64,000 bases of DNA, from positions 1 through 64,000 of the forward strand of contig NZ_CP031314.1 in the NCBI RefSeq assembly GCF_004799685.1, read 5' to 3'. Below are positions 44,346-53,417 of this stretch, in pieces (position 1 is the first letter of the stretch; every line of letters starts with the position of its first letter). The translations under genes and the position numbers were made by a program. The notes beneath the pieces are model-generated. The model was not told where the DNA came from, made no database searches, and was given only the letters and a program-made list of their open reading frames with translations. This stretch comes from Halobellus limi (GTDB taxonomy: Archaea > Halobacteriota > Halobacteria > Halobacteriales > Haloferacaceae).

Positions 44346-45638
44346 TCAGGCGAGTACGTCGTCGAGCCAGTCGAACACGATCTGATTCATCAAGGTGAGG
44401 TTCCCGGCTCCCATGTGTGAACTCGCACCCAGGTCAGTCGGAAGGACCTCCAGATCGGCGTCCGGGTGATCGATCGCCGAGAGTGCCTCGTCCTGCCAAG
44501 GGCCGAAGACCTCGTGGTCTTCGTACTCCTGTTCGCCGGAGATCAGGAGCGTCGGACAGTCGATTGCACTGGGATCGATAGTGAACTCCTCAGAGACAGC
44601 GAGCAATTCTTCGATCGAATCTGCCCCGAAGCGCCACATGTACTGATCCATCAACTCAAGGACGAGCCTGAGGTCCGGTCTCGCGATACGTGGGAGGAGG
44701 TCCATGACGGGTGTGTCCTCCAGTCGGGCGAGCCACTGCGCATTGTTCGCGAGCCAGACGTCTGCGAAGTCGAGAATGATGCTGTTCGCGACACAGGCGT
44801 TGATGCGGTCGTCGTGTGCAGCCGCTCTCGGGACGAGATAGCCCCCGAAGCTGACGCCGAAGGCGCCGAGTCGAGTGGGGTCCACCTCGGGGCGATCGGT
44901 AAGCCAATCCAGCACTGCACCGAACGGTCGTTCAGCGTCGGGGCGAAACGTCAGCCCCTCATCGGGGAGGATGCCCTGCCCAGGGAGATCGACGAGGAGC
45001 AGGTTGTAGTCACGCTTCCGTGCCGCAGGTGCGATCATGAAGTACGTGTCCTCCACGAACGTGTCGCCCCCGCCGAGCATGACGAGTGTCTTCGTCTGCT
45101 CGGCAGTTCCCTCGGCAGGGAGAAAGTAACCGGGCAGCTCCGCGTTCTCGAATGGGATCGCAACACGGTCGATCGGGTCGTCGACACAGTCGACTGCCGT
45201 GTTGAAACACTCGCGGCCCCGCTCGTATCCCGTCTTGAACTCTGAATCGGACTGCGGATCGCATAGCCCGACCGACGCCCGGCGATACGTGTAGGCTCTG
45301 AAGTAGTGTTCAGCAGCACTCACCTCGTGCCCGTCGTTGAGACACTTGTTGGCCCGCGTCTCAACGCGCTCTGCCAACGCCTGCCACTCACTTTCCCAGG
45401 TATCGAGGTCTGTTTCATCAATACGGGAGGCGACGGTGAAAGACTCGCCGACCTCACTCCCACCGTACGTCTGAAAGCTCAGCAGAATCGAGAAAAAGTA
45501 GTCGAGCGTGTTCAGGTCGAACGCATACGTCACCGACTCCGTACTGTGTACCCGATCTCTCACGCCAGGGAGTTTGTCGGGCAATCGATCACGCACTTCG
45601 GGCGGCAGTTTCGCGAGAAAGTCGGCTATCATACTCAC
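44346..45638 (-). CDS. Alpha/beta hydrolase with N-terminal helical domain
   Basis: A 430-residue soluble protein. Residues 1-140 are helical (a FrsA/2,6-dihydroxypseudooxynicotine hydrolase-like cap). The hydrolase part has LVMLGGGDTF (oxyanion side, about 185-194), DLPGQGILPDEGL and AFGVSFGGYL (Ser263). An acid is likely in ISGEQEYEDHE, and a C-terminal His in SSHMGAG. Substrate unknown. Together with the CPBP gene 3 bases downstream it forms an operon. Confidence 0.85.
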   Translation of the reverse strand: MSMIADFLAKLPPEVRDRLPDKLPGVRDRVHSTESVTYAFDLNTLDYFFSILLSFQTYGGSEVGESFTVASRIDETDLDTWESEWQALAERVETRANKCLNDGHEVSAAEHYFRAYTYRRASVGLCDPQSDSEFKTGYERGRECFNTAVDCVDDPIDRVAIPFENAELPGYFLPAEGTAEQTKTLVMLGGGDTFVEDTYFMIAPAARKRDYNLLLVDLPGQGILPDEGLTFRPDAERPFGAVLDWLTDRPEVDPTRLGAFGVSFGGYLVPRAAAHDDRINACVANSIILDFADVWLANNAQWLARLEDTPVMDLLPRIARPDLRLVLELMDQYMWRFGADSIEELLAVSEEFTIDPSAIDCPTLLISGEQEYEDHEVFGPWQDEALSAIDHPDADLEVLPTDLGASSHMGAGNLTLMNQIVFDWLDDVLA

Positions 45639-45677
45639 AGTTCCGTTCGTGGACCACTCGCAAATAACGTGTGAACG

Positions 45678-45694
45678 TTCTCACACGATGGGAA
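45678..45694. promoter_or_regulatory. 17-bp inverted repeat, copy 9 (TTCTC-N7-GGGAA)
   Basis: Perfect arms, 9 bases from a GTTATTTG box (45661-45669, minus strand) that is the probable TATA of the hydrolase-CPBP operon. Confidence 0.75.
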
Positions 45695-45715
45695 GGGAGG
45701 GGAAGAAAAGCTCTC

Positions 45716-46408
45716 TCAAAGAAGCGCTGGCAACACGAGAATCATGACGACGTTGATGACGCCATGGGCGAGCATACAGGCCACCACGTTCCGCGACCAG
45801 ACGTAGACGCCCACGATGACGAGAGTGAATACTGCCTGCGGGATTGCACCGACCAGCCCCCAGGCAGGGAAGTGGACGGCGAGGAAGACGATTCCACTGA
45901 CAGCCGCAGCGATCCAGACGCTGCCGGTCACCTCGGTCAGGCGTTCGATGGGGTAGCCACGCCAGAGGATCTCCTCGGTGACCACGGCTGTCACGACGAT
46001 TATCAGCTGGACCGGCAGCGAGAGCTGGCTGAGGGCCGACAGCGTTTCCGGTTGCTCGAGTTGCAGTGTCACGACGGCGATACCGGTCGCGAGCAGGCCG
46101 AGGACGACTCCAAGGACGCCCGCACCGAGTCCGACGGCTGCTTCCCTGCGAGTCGGTGCTCGGAGTCCGATCGAATCCAGTCGGCGGTTCTCCCAGTATA
46201 GCACGATCGCGAGGACCAGACCGACCAGAACCCAGGTCGAGAGTGAGTTCGCCAGAAACGACCGCGTCGCGGTCGCGTCGGCCCAGCGTGGCAGGTCGAG
46301 TCGACCGAGCAGCGGTGATCCGAACAGTGCGACGAACAAGCCGACGACGACGGGGGCAGAGAGGTCTCGACGCGAGGGGTGACGGCTCTCACTGGTCGTT
46401 GAGGACAT
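45716..46408 (-). CDS. CPBP intramembrane metalloprotease
   Basis: A 230-residue member: VTEEILWRGYPIERLTEVTG (Glu145, Glu146, Arg150), FLAVHFPAWG (His179) and MLAHGVINV (His215, Asn219). The polar first 18 residues are cytoplasmic. It diverges from the PH-domain gene at 46547; the intergenic region has two copies of the repeat, one for each promoter. Confidence 0.9.
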   Translation of the reverse strand: MSSTTSESRHPSRRDLSAPVVVGLFVALFGSPLLGRLDLPRWADATATRSFLANSLSTWVLVGLVLAIVLYWENRRLDSIGLRAPTRREAAVGLGAGVLGVVLGLLATGIAVVTLQLEQPETLSALSQLSLPVQLIIVVTAVVTEEILWRGYPIERLTEVTGSVWIAAAVSGIVFLAVHFPAWGLVGAIPQAVFTLVIVGVYVWSRNVVACMLAHGVINVVMILVLPALL

Positions 46409-46450
46409 ACCGACAACGTGGCGTCGAAATCACATATAATGGCGCGGCTG

Positions 46451-46467
46451 CTCTCGCGGACCGAGAA
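46451..46467. promoter_or_regulatory. 17-bp inverted repeat, copy 10
   Basis: CTCTC-N7-GAGAA, 13 bases from the CATTATATG TATA box (46431-46438, minus strand) of the CPBP gene at 45716. Confidence 0.7.
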
Positions 46468-46487
46468 TGTCGACATCGGACAGTAGA

Positions 46488-46504
46488 TTCTCACCCGGTG
46501 AGAG
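46488..46504. promoter_or_regulatory. 17-bp inverted repeat, copy 11
   Basis: TTCTCACCCGGTGAGAG: one arm perfect, one with a terminal A to G change. It is about 10 bases before the AT-rich block (CTATTCTCATTA) of the PH-domain gene. With copy 10 it gives one copy per promoter in a divergent pair. Confidence 0.7.
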
Positions 46505-46546
46505 TGTCGGTCTATTCTCATTATCTCGCAGCACATCTCTCTATGT

Positions 46547-47155
46547 ATGAGACCCCAGAACGAGTGGTTCCAGCCCGAACAGTTACGCCGCTACTACTTC
46601 ACGTTCGAGGTCATCGCGCTCGCGATTGTACTGGCCGTCGCCGGTCTCCTCGCCGTCACTGGTGTTCTCTTCGAGATGAACCCGCTGGTACCGCTGGTCG
46701 GGGCCGCGATCGCGCTGGTCGCCTTCGGCTACCTGACGTGGTGGATTCCGGCGTTCTACCGGACCGCTGGCTACCGCTTTACCGACGACGAGGTCGAGTA
46801 CCGCCGTGGTGTCTTCTTCCAGCAGAAGACCACGGTGCCGTACAACCGGATCACGAACGTCGGCATCTCGCAGGGCCCCATCGAGCGCTTCGTGAACGCC
46901 GGGGCCGTCGGTATCCACACCGCGGGGTACGGTGGCCAGATGGGTGCCGAACTGACCATCGGCGGCGTCAGTGACTTCGAGGACATCCAGGAACAGATTC
47001 TGGACCGGGTCAGAGAGCGGCCCGCGAAGGCGACCGAAGGCGAAGACACCGTGGAAACAGTCGAGTCCCGGACAGACGAGGGTGAGGAGTCCACCGAGAT
47101 GCTGGGCGAACTCCGCCGCATCCGGGAGCTCCTCGAGCAGGGGCGAACCGCGTAG
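46547..47155 (+). CDS. Membrane PH-domain protein (bPH2/DUF304, YdbS-like)
   Basis: A 202-residue protein. Two membrane helices (about 18-62) lead to a bPH2 domain: GYRFTDDEVEYRRGVFFQQ, TTVPYNRITNVGISQGPIER and GAELTIGGV (about 75-140). A charged acidic tail follows. Family members sit on the inner face of the membrane. In this locus it precedes a CPBP gene by 83 bases, so they are likely cotranscribed. Confidence 0.88.
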   Translation: MRPQNEWFQPEQLRRYYFTFEVIALAIVLAVAGLLAVTGVLFEMNPLVPLVGAAIALVAFGYLTWWIPAFYRTAGYRFTDDEVEYRRGVFFQQKTTVPYNRITNVGISQGPIERFVNAGAVGIHTAGYGGQMGAELTIGGVSDFEDIQEQILDRVRERPAKATEGEDTVETVESRTDEGEESTEMLGELRRIRELLEQGRTA

Positions 47156-47237
47156 CACTGACGGTGGTTTCCTTGCTTCCGATGGACGTCCGTGTTCCCA
47201 TGTCGGCGATACAATACAGTTCGAGAGGGAGAGCAGG

Positions 47238-48098
47238 ATGGTGCCGATGACTGATCGGATAAGAACGCTGGCACGGTTGAGCACACCGTGGGGGTTCCCC
47301 GTCCTCTATCTCGGGTGGGCGTACCTGTTCTGGGCCCCAATCTTCGGCTCGAACACGTCCGTCTGGGAAGGGACCAACCTGATCCTGTTTCTCGTCGGTG
47401 GGGCGAGTCCGCTGCTCGCCGGTCTCACGATGGCCTGGCTCACCGGTGGCAAGGAACGGGTCGGTGACCTGGGTCGACGGCTCGTCGACGTGCGGCGGAT
47501 CTCCGTGCAGTGGTGGGTCGTCATCTTGGTATTCTGGCCGGTCTTCAATCTCGTCACCGCCGGGGCTGCAATCGCGCTGGGCGTCACCGACCGACCGATC
47601 ACCGTCGTCTGGACAGTCCTGACCGACCCCGCGACACTCGGGTTCATGCTGGCACTCGGCCTGCTGTTCCCGGCCATCGAGGAGACCGGACTCCGGGGCT
47701 ACTACCTCGATAGACTCCAGGAACGCTTCAGTCCGCTCGTCGCCGGCGTCATCAACGGGAGCACGTGGGCCGCCTGGCACGCTGCATTCGTCTTCTTTCC
47801 GGGCTACTACGCGAACACCAGCTACGATCCCCAGTTGTGGTGGTGGCTGCCGAGTATCGTCCTGCACACGCTCGTTTTCGTCTGGATCTACAACAACACG
47901 GACCGGAGTATCCTCGCGGTCCTGCTGATACACTCGGTGATGAACCTGAGCGGCGAGTTCCTGGGGCTCGCCGACGAGATGTTCCCGTTCCAGCTCCCGG
48001 CGCTCGCACTCGTAGTCATCGTCCTAGTGGCGAGCGGGCGGCTCTCGAAAACGTCCGTCAGTCGAGAATCGGAAGCGGATACCCGACAGATAGCGTAA
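47238..48098 (+). CDS. CPBP intramembrane metalloprotease
   Basis: A 286-residue member with motif 1 EETGLRGYYLDRLQERF (Glu148, Glu149, Arg153), WAAWHAAF (His181) and LLIHSVMN (His232, Asn236). ATG 47247 is an alternative start. The EETGLRG form is unlike the EE[LP]GWRG of its neighbours. It follows the PH-domain gene in the same direction. Confidence 0.88.
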   Translation: MVPMTDRIRTLARLSTPWGFPVLYLGWAYLFWAPIFGSNTSVWEGTNLILFLVGGASPLLAGLTMAWLTGGKERVGDLGRRLVDVRRISVQWWVVILVFWPVFNLVTAGAAIALGVTDRPITVVWTVLTDPATLGFMLALGLLFPAIEETGLRGYYLDRLQERFSPLVAGVINGSTWAAWHAAFVFFPGYYANTSYDPQLWWWLPSIVLHTLVFVWIYNNTDRSILAVLLIHSVMNLSGEFLGLADEMFPFQLPALALVVIVLVASGRLSKTSVSRESEADTRQIA

Positions 48099-48153
48099 CC
48101 GAGCAGCTCTCCACAGCGATCCCGGACCGTCCCTCCCGTGATGAATCGCCCAC

Positions 48154-49005
48154 TCAGACGGAGTGACCGCGATCACTCTCTGTCGATGGCTCCGGTCGTC
48201 GTCCCATCGAACGGAGGTATGTAACGGCCAACAACGTGGAGACGAGTATCGGCAGGAACGTGAAGAACGCCGCCACGGGGCTGATGGTGACAGTGTCGCC
48301 AGCCATGAACACGATCGTCATGATCCCGATCGGGGCAGCGAGGGTCGCGCCGAGGACCAGTTCGACACCGGCGAAGACGAAGCCCCAGGTGCGTTCCCGG
48401 AACAGCCACGCGGCCGAGAGGAAGATCGACGGGACGACGACCCCGAGGTCAATGACGTGTGTCACCATCGCCTGCGGGCCCGACTCTTCGATCAGTGACG
48501 GTTCCGTTCCGCTGAGCAGTGGCGGTACGACGTCCGAGAGCCAGAGAGCGCCCAGTCCAAGGCCGATGACCACGAGCGCCACGCTGTACAGTGTCGTGTT
48601 GAGGTGCCCATCGAGTGTTTCGCGGATCGCGTCGGCATCGGTCGTCACCATCCCGCCGACGAACGTGAACAGCGAGAGGCCGAACAGCGCGACGTACACG
48701 AGGAAGAACGCGTTGAACGGGATCTGCACGGCGATCGAGGCCCACATGTAGGTCATGTACGCCAGCCCACCGAGCCAGACGATGCGACCACGGGGCGAGC
48801 TCCGCATCGCGTACCAGAGTCCGACCGCCAGGACAGGAATCCCGACGACGAGGATCGTGAGGTCCTGCATCCGGTAGGATTCGACGATGCCGGGTGCGGC
48901 GCGGTAGTGACCCGGCCGGAAGAGTCCGGCCAGTGACGAGACGGCGGCGAGAACGAGGACGGCGACTGTCGCGAGGACGTGCCACCGGCGGAGTTGCCTG
49001 TCCAT
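48154..49005 (-). CDS. Multi-spanning membrane protein, unknown function
   Basis: A 283-residue protein with about eight helices and the blocks YMTYMWASIAVQIPF and VYVALFGLSLFTFVGGM (about 85-125), clearly a paralogue of the gene at 10824. The ATG at 49005 is preferred over one at 49107, which would add polar residues. Copy 12 of the repeat and a TATA-like block lie about 35-70 bases upstream. Confidence 0.7.
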   Translation of the reverse strand: MDRQLRRWHVLATVAVLVLAAVSSLAGLFRPGHYRAAPGIVESYRMQDLTILVVGIPVLAVGLWYAMRSSPRGRIVWLGGLAYMTYMWASIAVQIPFNAFFLVYVALFGLSLFTFVGGMVTTDADAIRETLDGHLNTTLYSVALVVIGLGLGALWLSDVVPPLLSGTEPSLIEESGPQAMVTHVIDLGVVVPSIFLSAAWLFRERTWGFVFAGVELVLGATLAAPIGIMTIVFMAGDTVTISPVAAFFTFLPILVSTLLAVTYLRSMGRRPEPSTESDRGHSV

Positions 49006-49057
49006 CGCATTCACCAGACGAACAGACGATCGACCAGACGATAACTGCTGCTGGTGG

Positions 49058-49074
49058 TTCTCACTGGGCAGGAA
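49058..49074. promoter_or_regulatory. 17-bp inverted repeat, copy 12
   Basis: TTCTC-N7-AGGAA, between the divergent genes at 48154 and 49135; about 10 bases from a CAGTTATCG block (49040-49048, minus strand). Confidence 0.65.
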
Positions 49075-49134
49075 CCGACATCCCCTTCGGGGGAGGCGTG
49101 GTTTCATGACTCATGGGTTCGTCACATCGCGACA

Positions 49135-49917
49135 ATGACTTCGGCAGTACAGCTCTTCGGGGGTGCGCTCGGAGCACTCGCGTTCGTCGACATCGCCCGC
49201 CGCTGGGGCGGGCCCTATCCGGAACGCCTGCCCTCGACAATCGAGCGTCGTCGCGAACTCCTCGAGGTCGGGGTTCTGTTTGCGCTGACAGCCGGCGCGG
49301 TCACGTACCCGATTTTGCTCTTCCGCGACGTGCTTTCCTACAACCCCGTGTTCGCCAGTATCGGCGGTCAGACGTTCGGGTTCGTGTTCCTGCTCGGTGC
49401 GCTGACAGCAGTCGTCGTTCCCGCAGTCCTCGAACTCGGCGTCCACGGTCGATCGCTCGCCGACCTGGGGTTTCGACGACCGGTCGCCTGGCGACCCACG
49501 CTTCTGTTGGTCGGCGTCGGTGTCCTCTTCGGTCTCGCACCACTCGCGTTCGGTTTCAGCGGGACCGAATCGGCCGCCGCACTGTTGCTCGGCCTCTACA
49601 CGCCGGTGTTCAAAGAAGAATTTCTCTTCCGAGGTGTTCTTCAGACGAAACTCGAGCGGGTCGTCACCCAGGAGCGTGCGTGGATCACCTCGGGCGTCCT
49701 GTTCGGCCTCAGTCACGTGCCAAACGACTTCTTTGGCTTCTTCTGGGTGGCCGACGGCGGCGATCCGATCATCGCACTGGGACGACTGACATAGCAGACG
49801 GCGAAAGGACTGCTCTACGGCCTCCTGTTCATGAAATCACGGACGCTCGTGGCTCCAATCGTGGCGCACTACTGCTCAAACAAACTGGCACTCGTCGTGA
49901 ACTCCATCTGGGGGTGA
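49135..49917 (+). pseudogene. CPBP protease gene with in-frame TAG
   Basis: A paralogue of the gene at 28768. Residues 1-219 are intact, including FKEEFLFRGVLQTKLERVV (Glu161, Glu162, Arg166) and FGLSHVPNDFFG (His194). TAG at 49792-49794 falls where the paralogue has Ala in LTAQTATG. The same frame then continues about 40 residues: KGLLYGLLFMKSRTL and the last motif AHYCSN, to TGA at 49917. The amber product would lack the final His, so it is probably inactive. Confidence 0.8.
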
Positions 49918-49923
49918 CGGGAA

Positions 49924-50346
49924 GTGGCGCGACGAACCGATCGGATCGAGACGGTCGTTCGAGAGCGGCCAGTCCCCGCGTTCGTCTGTGTCACCGTTCT
50001 CATCACCTGGGGAATCTGGTGGCCGGTCGCGTTCGGTCTCGTCAAGGCCAGGCCCATCGAGAAAATCGGCGGCTTCGCACCCACTATCGTCGGCCTCGTC
50101 CTCACGGCCGTCCTCACCGGCGAGCAGGGACTCCGTGACCTCGGAACCAGACTCGTCGACTGGCGGGCCGGTCTCGGCTGGTACCTGCTCGTCCTCGCGT
50201 TCAGTCCCATGCTGTTGCTGCTCGCCGTCGGCGGTTACCGGTCACCCGGTGGGAGCCTCGCGCTGTCGATCCCCGATCCACCGATCCTGGTTATCGGGTT
50301 CGTCTACGTGCTGGTCACGAGCGTCGCTGGCGAGGAAGTCGGCTGG
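49924..50346 (+). pseudogene. 5' part of a CPBP gene, cut after EEVGWR
   Basis: Begins MARRTDRIETVVRERPVPAF (GTG start 6 bases after the previous gene) and has the usual helices up to VAGEEVGWR, motif 1 (about 136-141). The homology then stops and the frame ends in DQIEWGDPPPV. From 50347 the DNA matches the alpha/beta hydrolase gene at 5615 in the opposite direction. The second half of the protease, with both His motifs, is missing, so it cannot be active. Confidence 0.8.
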
Positions 50347-50716
50347 CGCGATCAGATTGAGTGGGGAGATCCTCCCCCAGTGTGAGGAACAGTCGCCGAA
50401 ATGAGGTCGTGCTGAACCGTCCTACATCGAACGGTCGCTCTCCGCTGCCGTAATGATACACGAGCGTCGGGTACTCCGGCCCCAGTCACTGCCAGGACAG
50501 AAACGGAGTCTCGAACTCCCTCAGCGGAGTGTCGACCACGACATCGTGCCGACCAGCAGTGCTCGGGTCGTCGATGTTGTCGACCGGTGGCATCGTCTCA
50601 ATGGTGGCGTCAACAAGCGCCGGAGCGTCGACGGATCGAACGAAAAACTTCGTCTCACCAAGGAAGAGAGCACTCAGTCGGACCGTCGCGATGTCGATTA
50701 GTTCGTGTCGGTTTAT
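50347..50716 (-). pseudogene. Alpha/beta hydrolase remnant (first ~110 codons)
   Basis: The sequence aligns with the first part of the hydrolase at 5615-6565 on the minus strand. Its start would be at 50716, but the ATG has become ATA (followed by NRHELIDIATVRLS, against NHHELIDIATIRLS). Stretches such as GAGGAACAGTCGCCG and CGTCGGGTACTC are identical or nearly so. It stops before the nucleophile-Ser region. It converges on a truncated CPBP gene at an abrupt junction, a sign of past recombination. Confidence 0.8.
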
Positions 50717-50754
50717 CGTTTGCTGGTCGTCAGTAGCTACGTTCGGAGATCAGT

Positions 50755-51312
50755 TCAGTCCGCTGAGAGCGCGTGAATCGCCCCGATGACCAGCCTGTCC
50801 AGAGAATGGGTAGCTATACCGTACGCGACAAAAAACGCGACCATCGCGAGAAGACCGATGATGTCGAATCTAGCAGGATCCACTGTGGCGAAAAGGGGGA
50901 TTAGCGACACCAGTGTCTCGACCGCACGCTGGAAGGTCAGGACCGCGACGCCACCCCCGACGACGAGAGCTACGAGGTAGCCCGTGGTTCGCAGCGATGA
51001 GGGTGTCACTCGCGACCACACTCGGAGCTGATACTCATCATAAGAGACGAGTCCGAGTGCCGCCAGCTGACGACGCACCTGGTCGACAGCAGTCACGGCG
51101 AGGACGAACCACAGTGCCATCGCCAGCCCGAACTGGAGGAACGACGGCGACAGGTCGAGCACGGTTTCGCTGAATGTCTCGACGACGACCGGCGTCGCGC
51201 GATCGACCAAGACGTAGAACAGCACGTACCCAAGGATGGCCTCAATCGGGCCGTATGCCGGGAATTCCTGGTGTATTTCGGCCTCTGGTCGAGGAGCGCC
51301 AAAAGCCTTCAT
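50755..51312 (-). CDS. Multi-spanning membrane protein, unknown function
   Basis: A 185-residue protein from the ATG at 51312, with five helices (about 22-40, 55-75, 105-125, 132-150 and 150-172). LPF-like motifs are absent; the loop VRRQLAALGLVSYDEYQLRVW is charged. It may follow the CPBP gene at 51502 in a long transcript, although 189 bases lie between them. The frame is open further upstream, but the extra residues (to 51453) look unlikely. No family recognised. Confidence 0.55.
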   Translation of the reverse strand: MKAFGAPRPEAEIHQEFPAYGPIEAILGYVLFYVLVDRATPVVVETFSETVLDLSPSFLQFGLAMALWFVLAVTAVDQVRRQLAALGLVSYDEYQLRVWSRVTPSSLRTTGYLVALVVGGGVAVLTFQRAVETLVSLIPLFATVDPARFDIIGLLAMVAFFVAYGIATHSLDRLVIGAIHALSAD

Positions 51313-51501
51313 ACGTAAAGAGACGACGCCACGGGTCTTCAAACACGTCGACACTTCCCGGCCGGGACGAATCTCGACGACCGTGTTCCGAGCCGTCCCC
51401 GCTGTGACCCAGGGGATCCCGTTCGGCTGGCAGATGGAAGCCCTCACGACCACGGGTAGCGGCGTACGTTTCCGTTACTTCTTCAAACGACCACTGCAGT
51501 T

Positions 51502-52437
51502 TCACGCTTCAGTGCGGGACCAGGGGCTCAGTGGTTCACCCATCGTGATTTGTTCGTCAGCGAGAAGCCGATCGTGTGCTACACACGCTGCAATGCCAAA
51601 CAGTGCGGACACGATTCCGATGACTCCAAAGGGAGAAATCACGAGTTCTCCCCTACCTGTCAGGAATACTGACGTGAATACACCAAAAATGAATGATCTA
51701 TGAAAAAACGTCGCGGCGAGCACCGACCGGGCCCGGACGGTCAGGTATGTGTATATCGGCGACCAAGCCAGGGTCGCAATAGTCATTGTGAAGACCCCGA
51801 TCACTGGCTCGTCCGGGAACTGGAGCCCGAGAAGGATGAGCGGGGTGTGCCAGATTCCCCAGATTACGCCCGTCCAGAGCGACAGTTTCCAGAATCCGAG
51901 TGGTGCCAACTCCGAGAGCAACAGCCCCCGCCAGCCGAGTTCTTCGCCGAAGGCGGCGAGCGCAAAGAGCGTTCCTCCGAGGACGAGTCCTAGACCGGTC
52001 AAGAGAATCACTACCGGAACGCCGGTCGTCTCCAATTCTGCGATAGTGTCCACGGCTTCTGCCTCTGTGAAACCGAGTTCAATCAAGAACGCCGAATAGT
52101 CAGTCGTAAATGTGGTATCCGGAAGTATGAGACCGACGCCAATCATCGCGGCGGTCAGTCCAACCGGTGCTACCCACCCAAGGGCAACCCACCGGATGCG
52201 CCCGAGGTAAATACCAGATCCCTTCCGAATGGACACTCGGCGAAAACGGAGGAGTGTGATCGCCGCGAAGGCAGGGGCTCCCATGAAGATGATAGTGCCA
52301 ACGCCTTGCCCGGCACTACTTCCGAGATCGACATCGGCAAAATAGAGCGCAGTCACACCACCCCATGAGATGGCAAACGTGAGGACGACGAACGTCGAGA
52401 AGCGATGGTTCCGAACGAAGCTGTGGAGGGAGGTCAT
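51502..52437 (-). CDS. CPBP intramembrane metalloprotease, last motif altered
   Basis: A 311-residue member, paralogue of the gene at 26636. GEELGWRGLLL (Glu165, Glu166, Arg170) and WGIWHTP (His197) are intact. The last motif reads FFHRSFIF, so His246 is present, but Ile250 stands where Asn would be (FFHGAFN in the paralogue). The Asn is thought to help catalysis, so activity may be lower. Copy 13 lies about 54 bases upstream. Confidence 0.88.
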   Translation of the reverse strand: MTSLHSFVRNHRFSTFVVLTFAISWGGVTALYFADVDLGSSAGQGVGTIIFMGAPAFAAITLLRFRRVSIRKGSGIYLGRIRWVALGWVAPVGLTAAMIGVGLILPDTTFTTDYSAFLIELGFTEAEAVDTIAELETTGVPVVILLTGLGLVLGGTLFALAAFGEELGWRGLLLSELAPLGFWKLSLWTGVIWGIWHTPLILLGLQFPDEPVIGVFTMTIATLAWSPIYTYLTVRARSVLAATFFHRSFIFGVFTSVFLTGRGELVISPFGVIGIVSALFGIAACVAHDRLLADEQITMGEPLSPWSRTEA

Positions 52438-52490
52438 GGTCGGTCTCTAGCGTAGAGTTCCACTCTAGATTACAAAAACTCGCGTCCCTG

Positions 52491-52507
52491 CTCTCATCGT
52501 TCGGGAA
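52491..52507. promoter_or_regulatory. 17-bp inverted repeat, copy 13
   Basis: CTCTC-N7-GGGAA, 12 bases upstream of a GTTTTTGTAATC block (52468-52479, minus strand) of the CPBP gene at 51502. Confidence 0.65.
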
Positions 52508-52585
52508 GGTTCTAGTACCACCGTAGATGGCCGACCCGTGTGGCGCCCGTGCCAACGACCGGTTCGATGAGATTGAGGGGACGTT

Positions 52586-53410
52586 TCATCGTACTGGATT
52601 CGACGGTTCCGAGCGCGATTCGGGACTGGTTGAGAGCGTCGAGGGGCCAGAGACGAACACCAGCGCGACCGAGATTAGTCCGAGTCCAACAATCAAGATA
52701 GCCAGCGACTGATTGCCGGGTTCGAGCAATCTTGACCACCCGAGTGTGCCATTATATGCGCCATGAGCGAGGACTACAACCGGGACGCTACCGCCAGCAC
52801 TGTTGAATAGCCACGCGAATATGATTGCGAGCGTTAGACCCATCACGGCGAATGGAACTAACGGGAACTCCGACTGGGACGTCCCCGGAAGTACGAATAG
52901 CGGGAGATGCCACACCACCCACATGACCGCGACGATACCGCTTGCGGCAAGCGCACTATGCTGTTTCTGAAGACGCGCCTGGGCGAACCCGCGCCATCCG
53001 GGTTCCTCGAGTCCACCGAGCACGAGGCCAATCAGGATGGCACCAGGAAGAGTGGTGAGTGGCTGGAGTCCGGTGAGTCGAAGCTGACCGTCGGCGAGTA
53101 CCGAGTCAATGGCAACGAGGGTGACGAGAACAACGAGCGGGACTCCAATCGAGACAGCATACCAGACAGGTGAGATACGCCAGCGGAACAAACGGTCTCG
53201 GAACTCGTCAAATGAACCGACGAGCCTGGCGACGATCACTCCTGCGAATAACGGTCCCAACCCACCAAGCAGGAACAGAAGGGTACCGACGGGTCCCATC
53301 GGGTTGGGTTGGAGGTACTGCAGTCCCCACGCCACCCAAGAAAACGTGTACGCGGTGGCAGCGTACGCGAGTATCGGATGCCGGCGTGTGAACGTCGAAA
53401 TATTGGACAT
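52586..53410 (-). CDS. CPBP intramembrane metalloprotease
   Basis: A 274-residue member: LGGLEEPGWRGFAQ (Glu135, Glu136, Arg140), WVVWHLPLFVLPGT (His168) and LAHGAYN (His216, Asn220). Its start follows the gene at 53418 by 7 bases, so the two are cotranscribed. It is the last gene of the minus-strand operon that begins with the DUF5518-type gene at 54329. Confidence 0.9.
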   Translation of the reverse strand: MSNISTFTRRHPILAYAATAYTFSWVAWGLQYLQPNPMGPVGTLLFLLGGLGPLFAGVIVARLVGSFDEFRDRLFRWRISPVWYAVSIGVPLVVLVTLVAIDSVLADGQLRLTGLQPLTTLPGAILIGLVLGGLEEPGWRGFAQARLQKQHSALAASGIVAVMWVVWHLPLFVLPGTSQSEFPLVPFAVMGLTLAIIFAWLFNSAGGSVPVVVLAHGAYNGTLGWSRLLEPGNQSLAILIVGLGLISVALVFVSGPSTLSTSPESRSEPSNPVR

Positions 53411-53417
53411 GAGCCGT

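Noticed and set aside
49792-49794. TAG read as pyrrolysine
   Set aside because: A different stop type occurs in each disrupted gene (TGA, TAG, TAA), which fits decay better than recoding, and no Pyl genes are seen.
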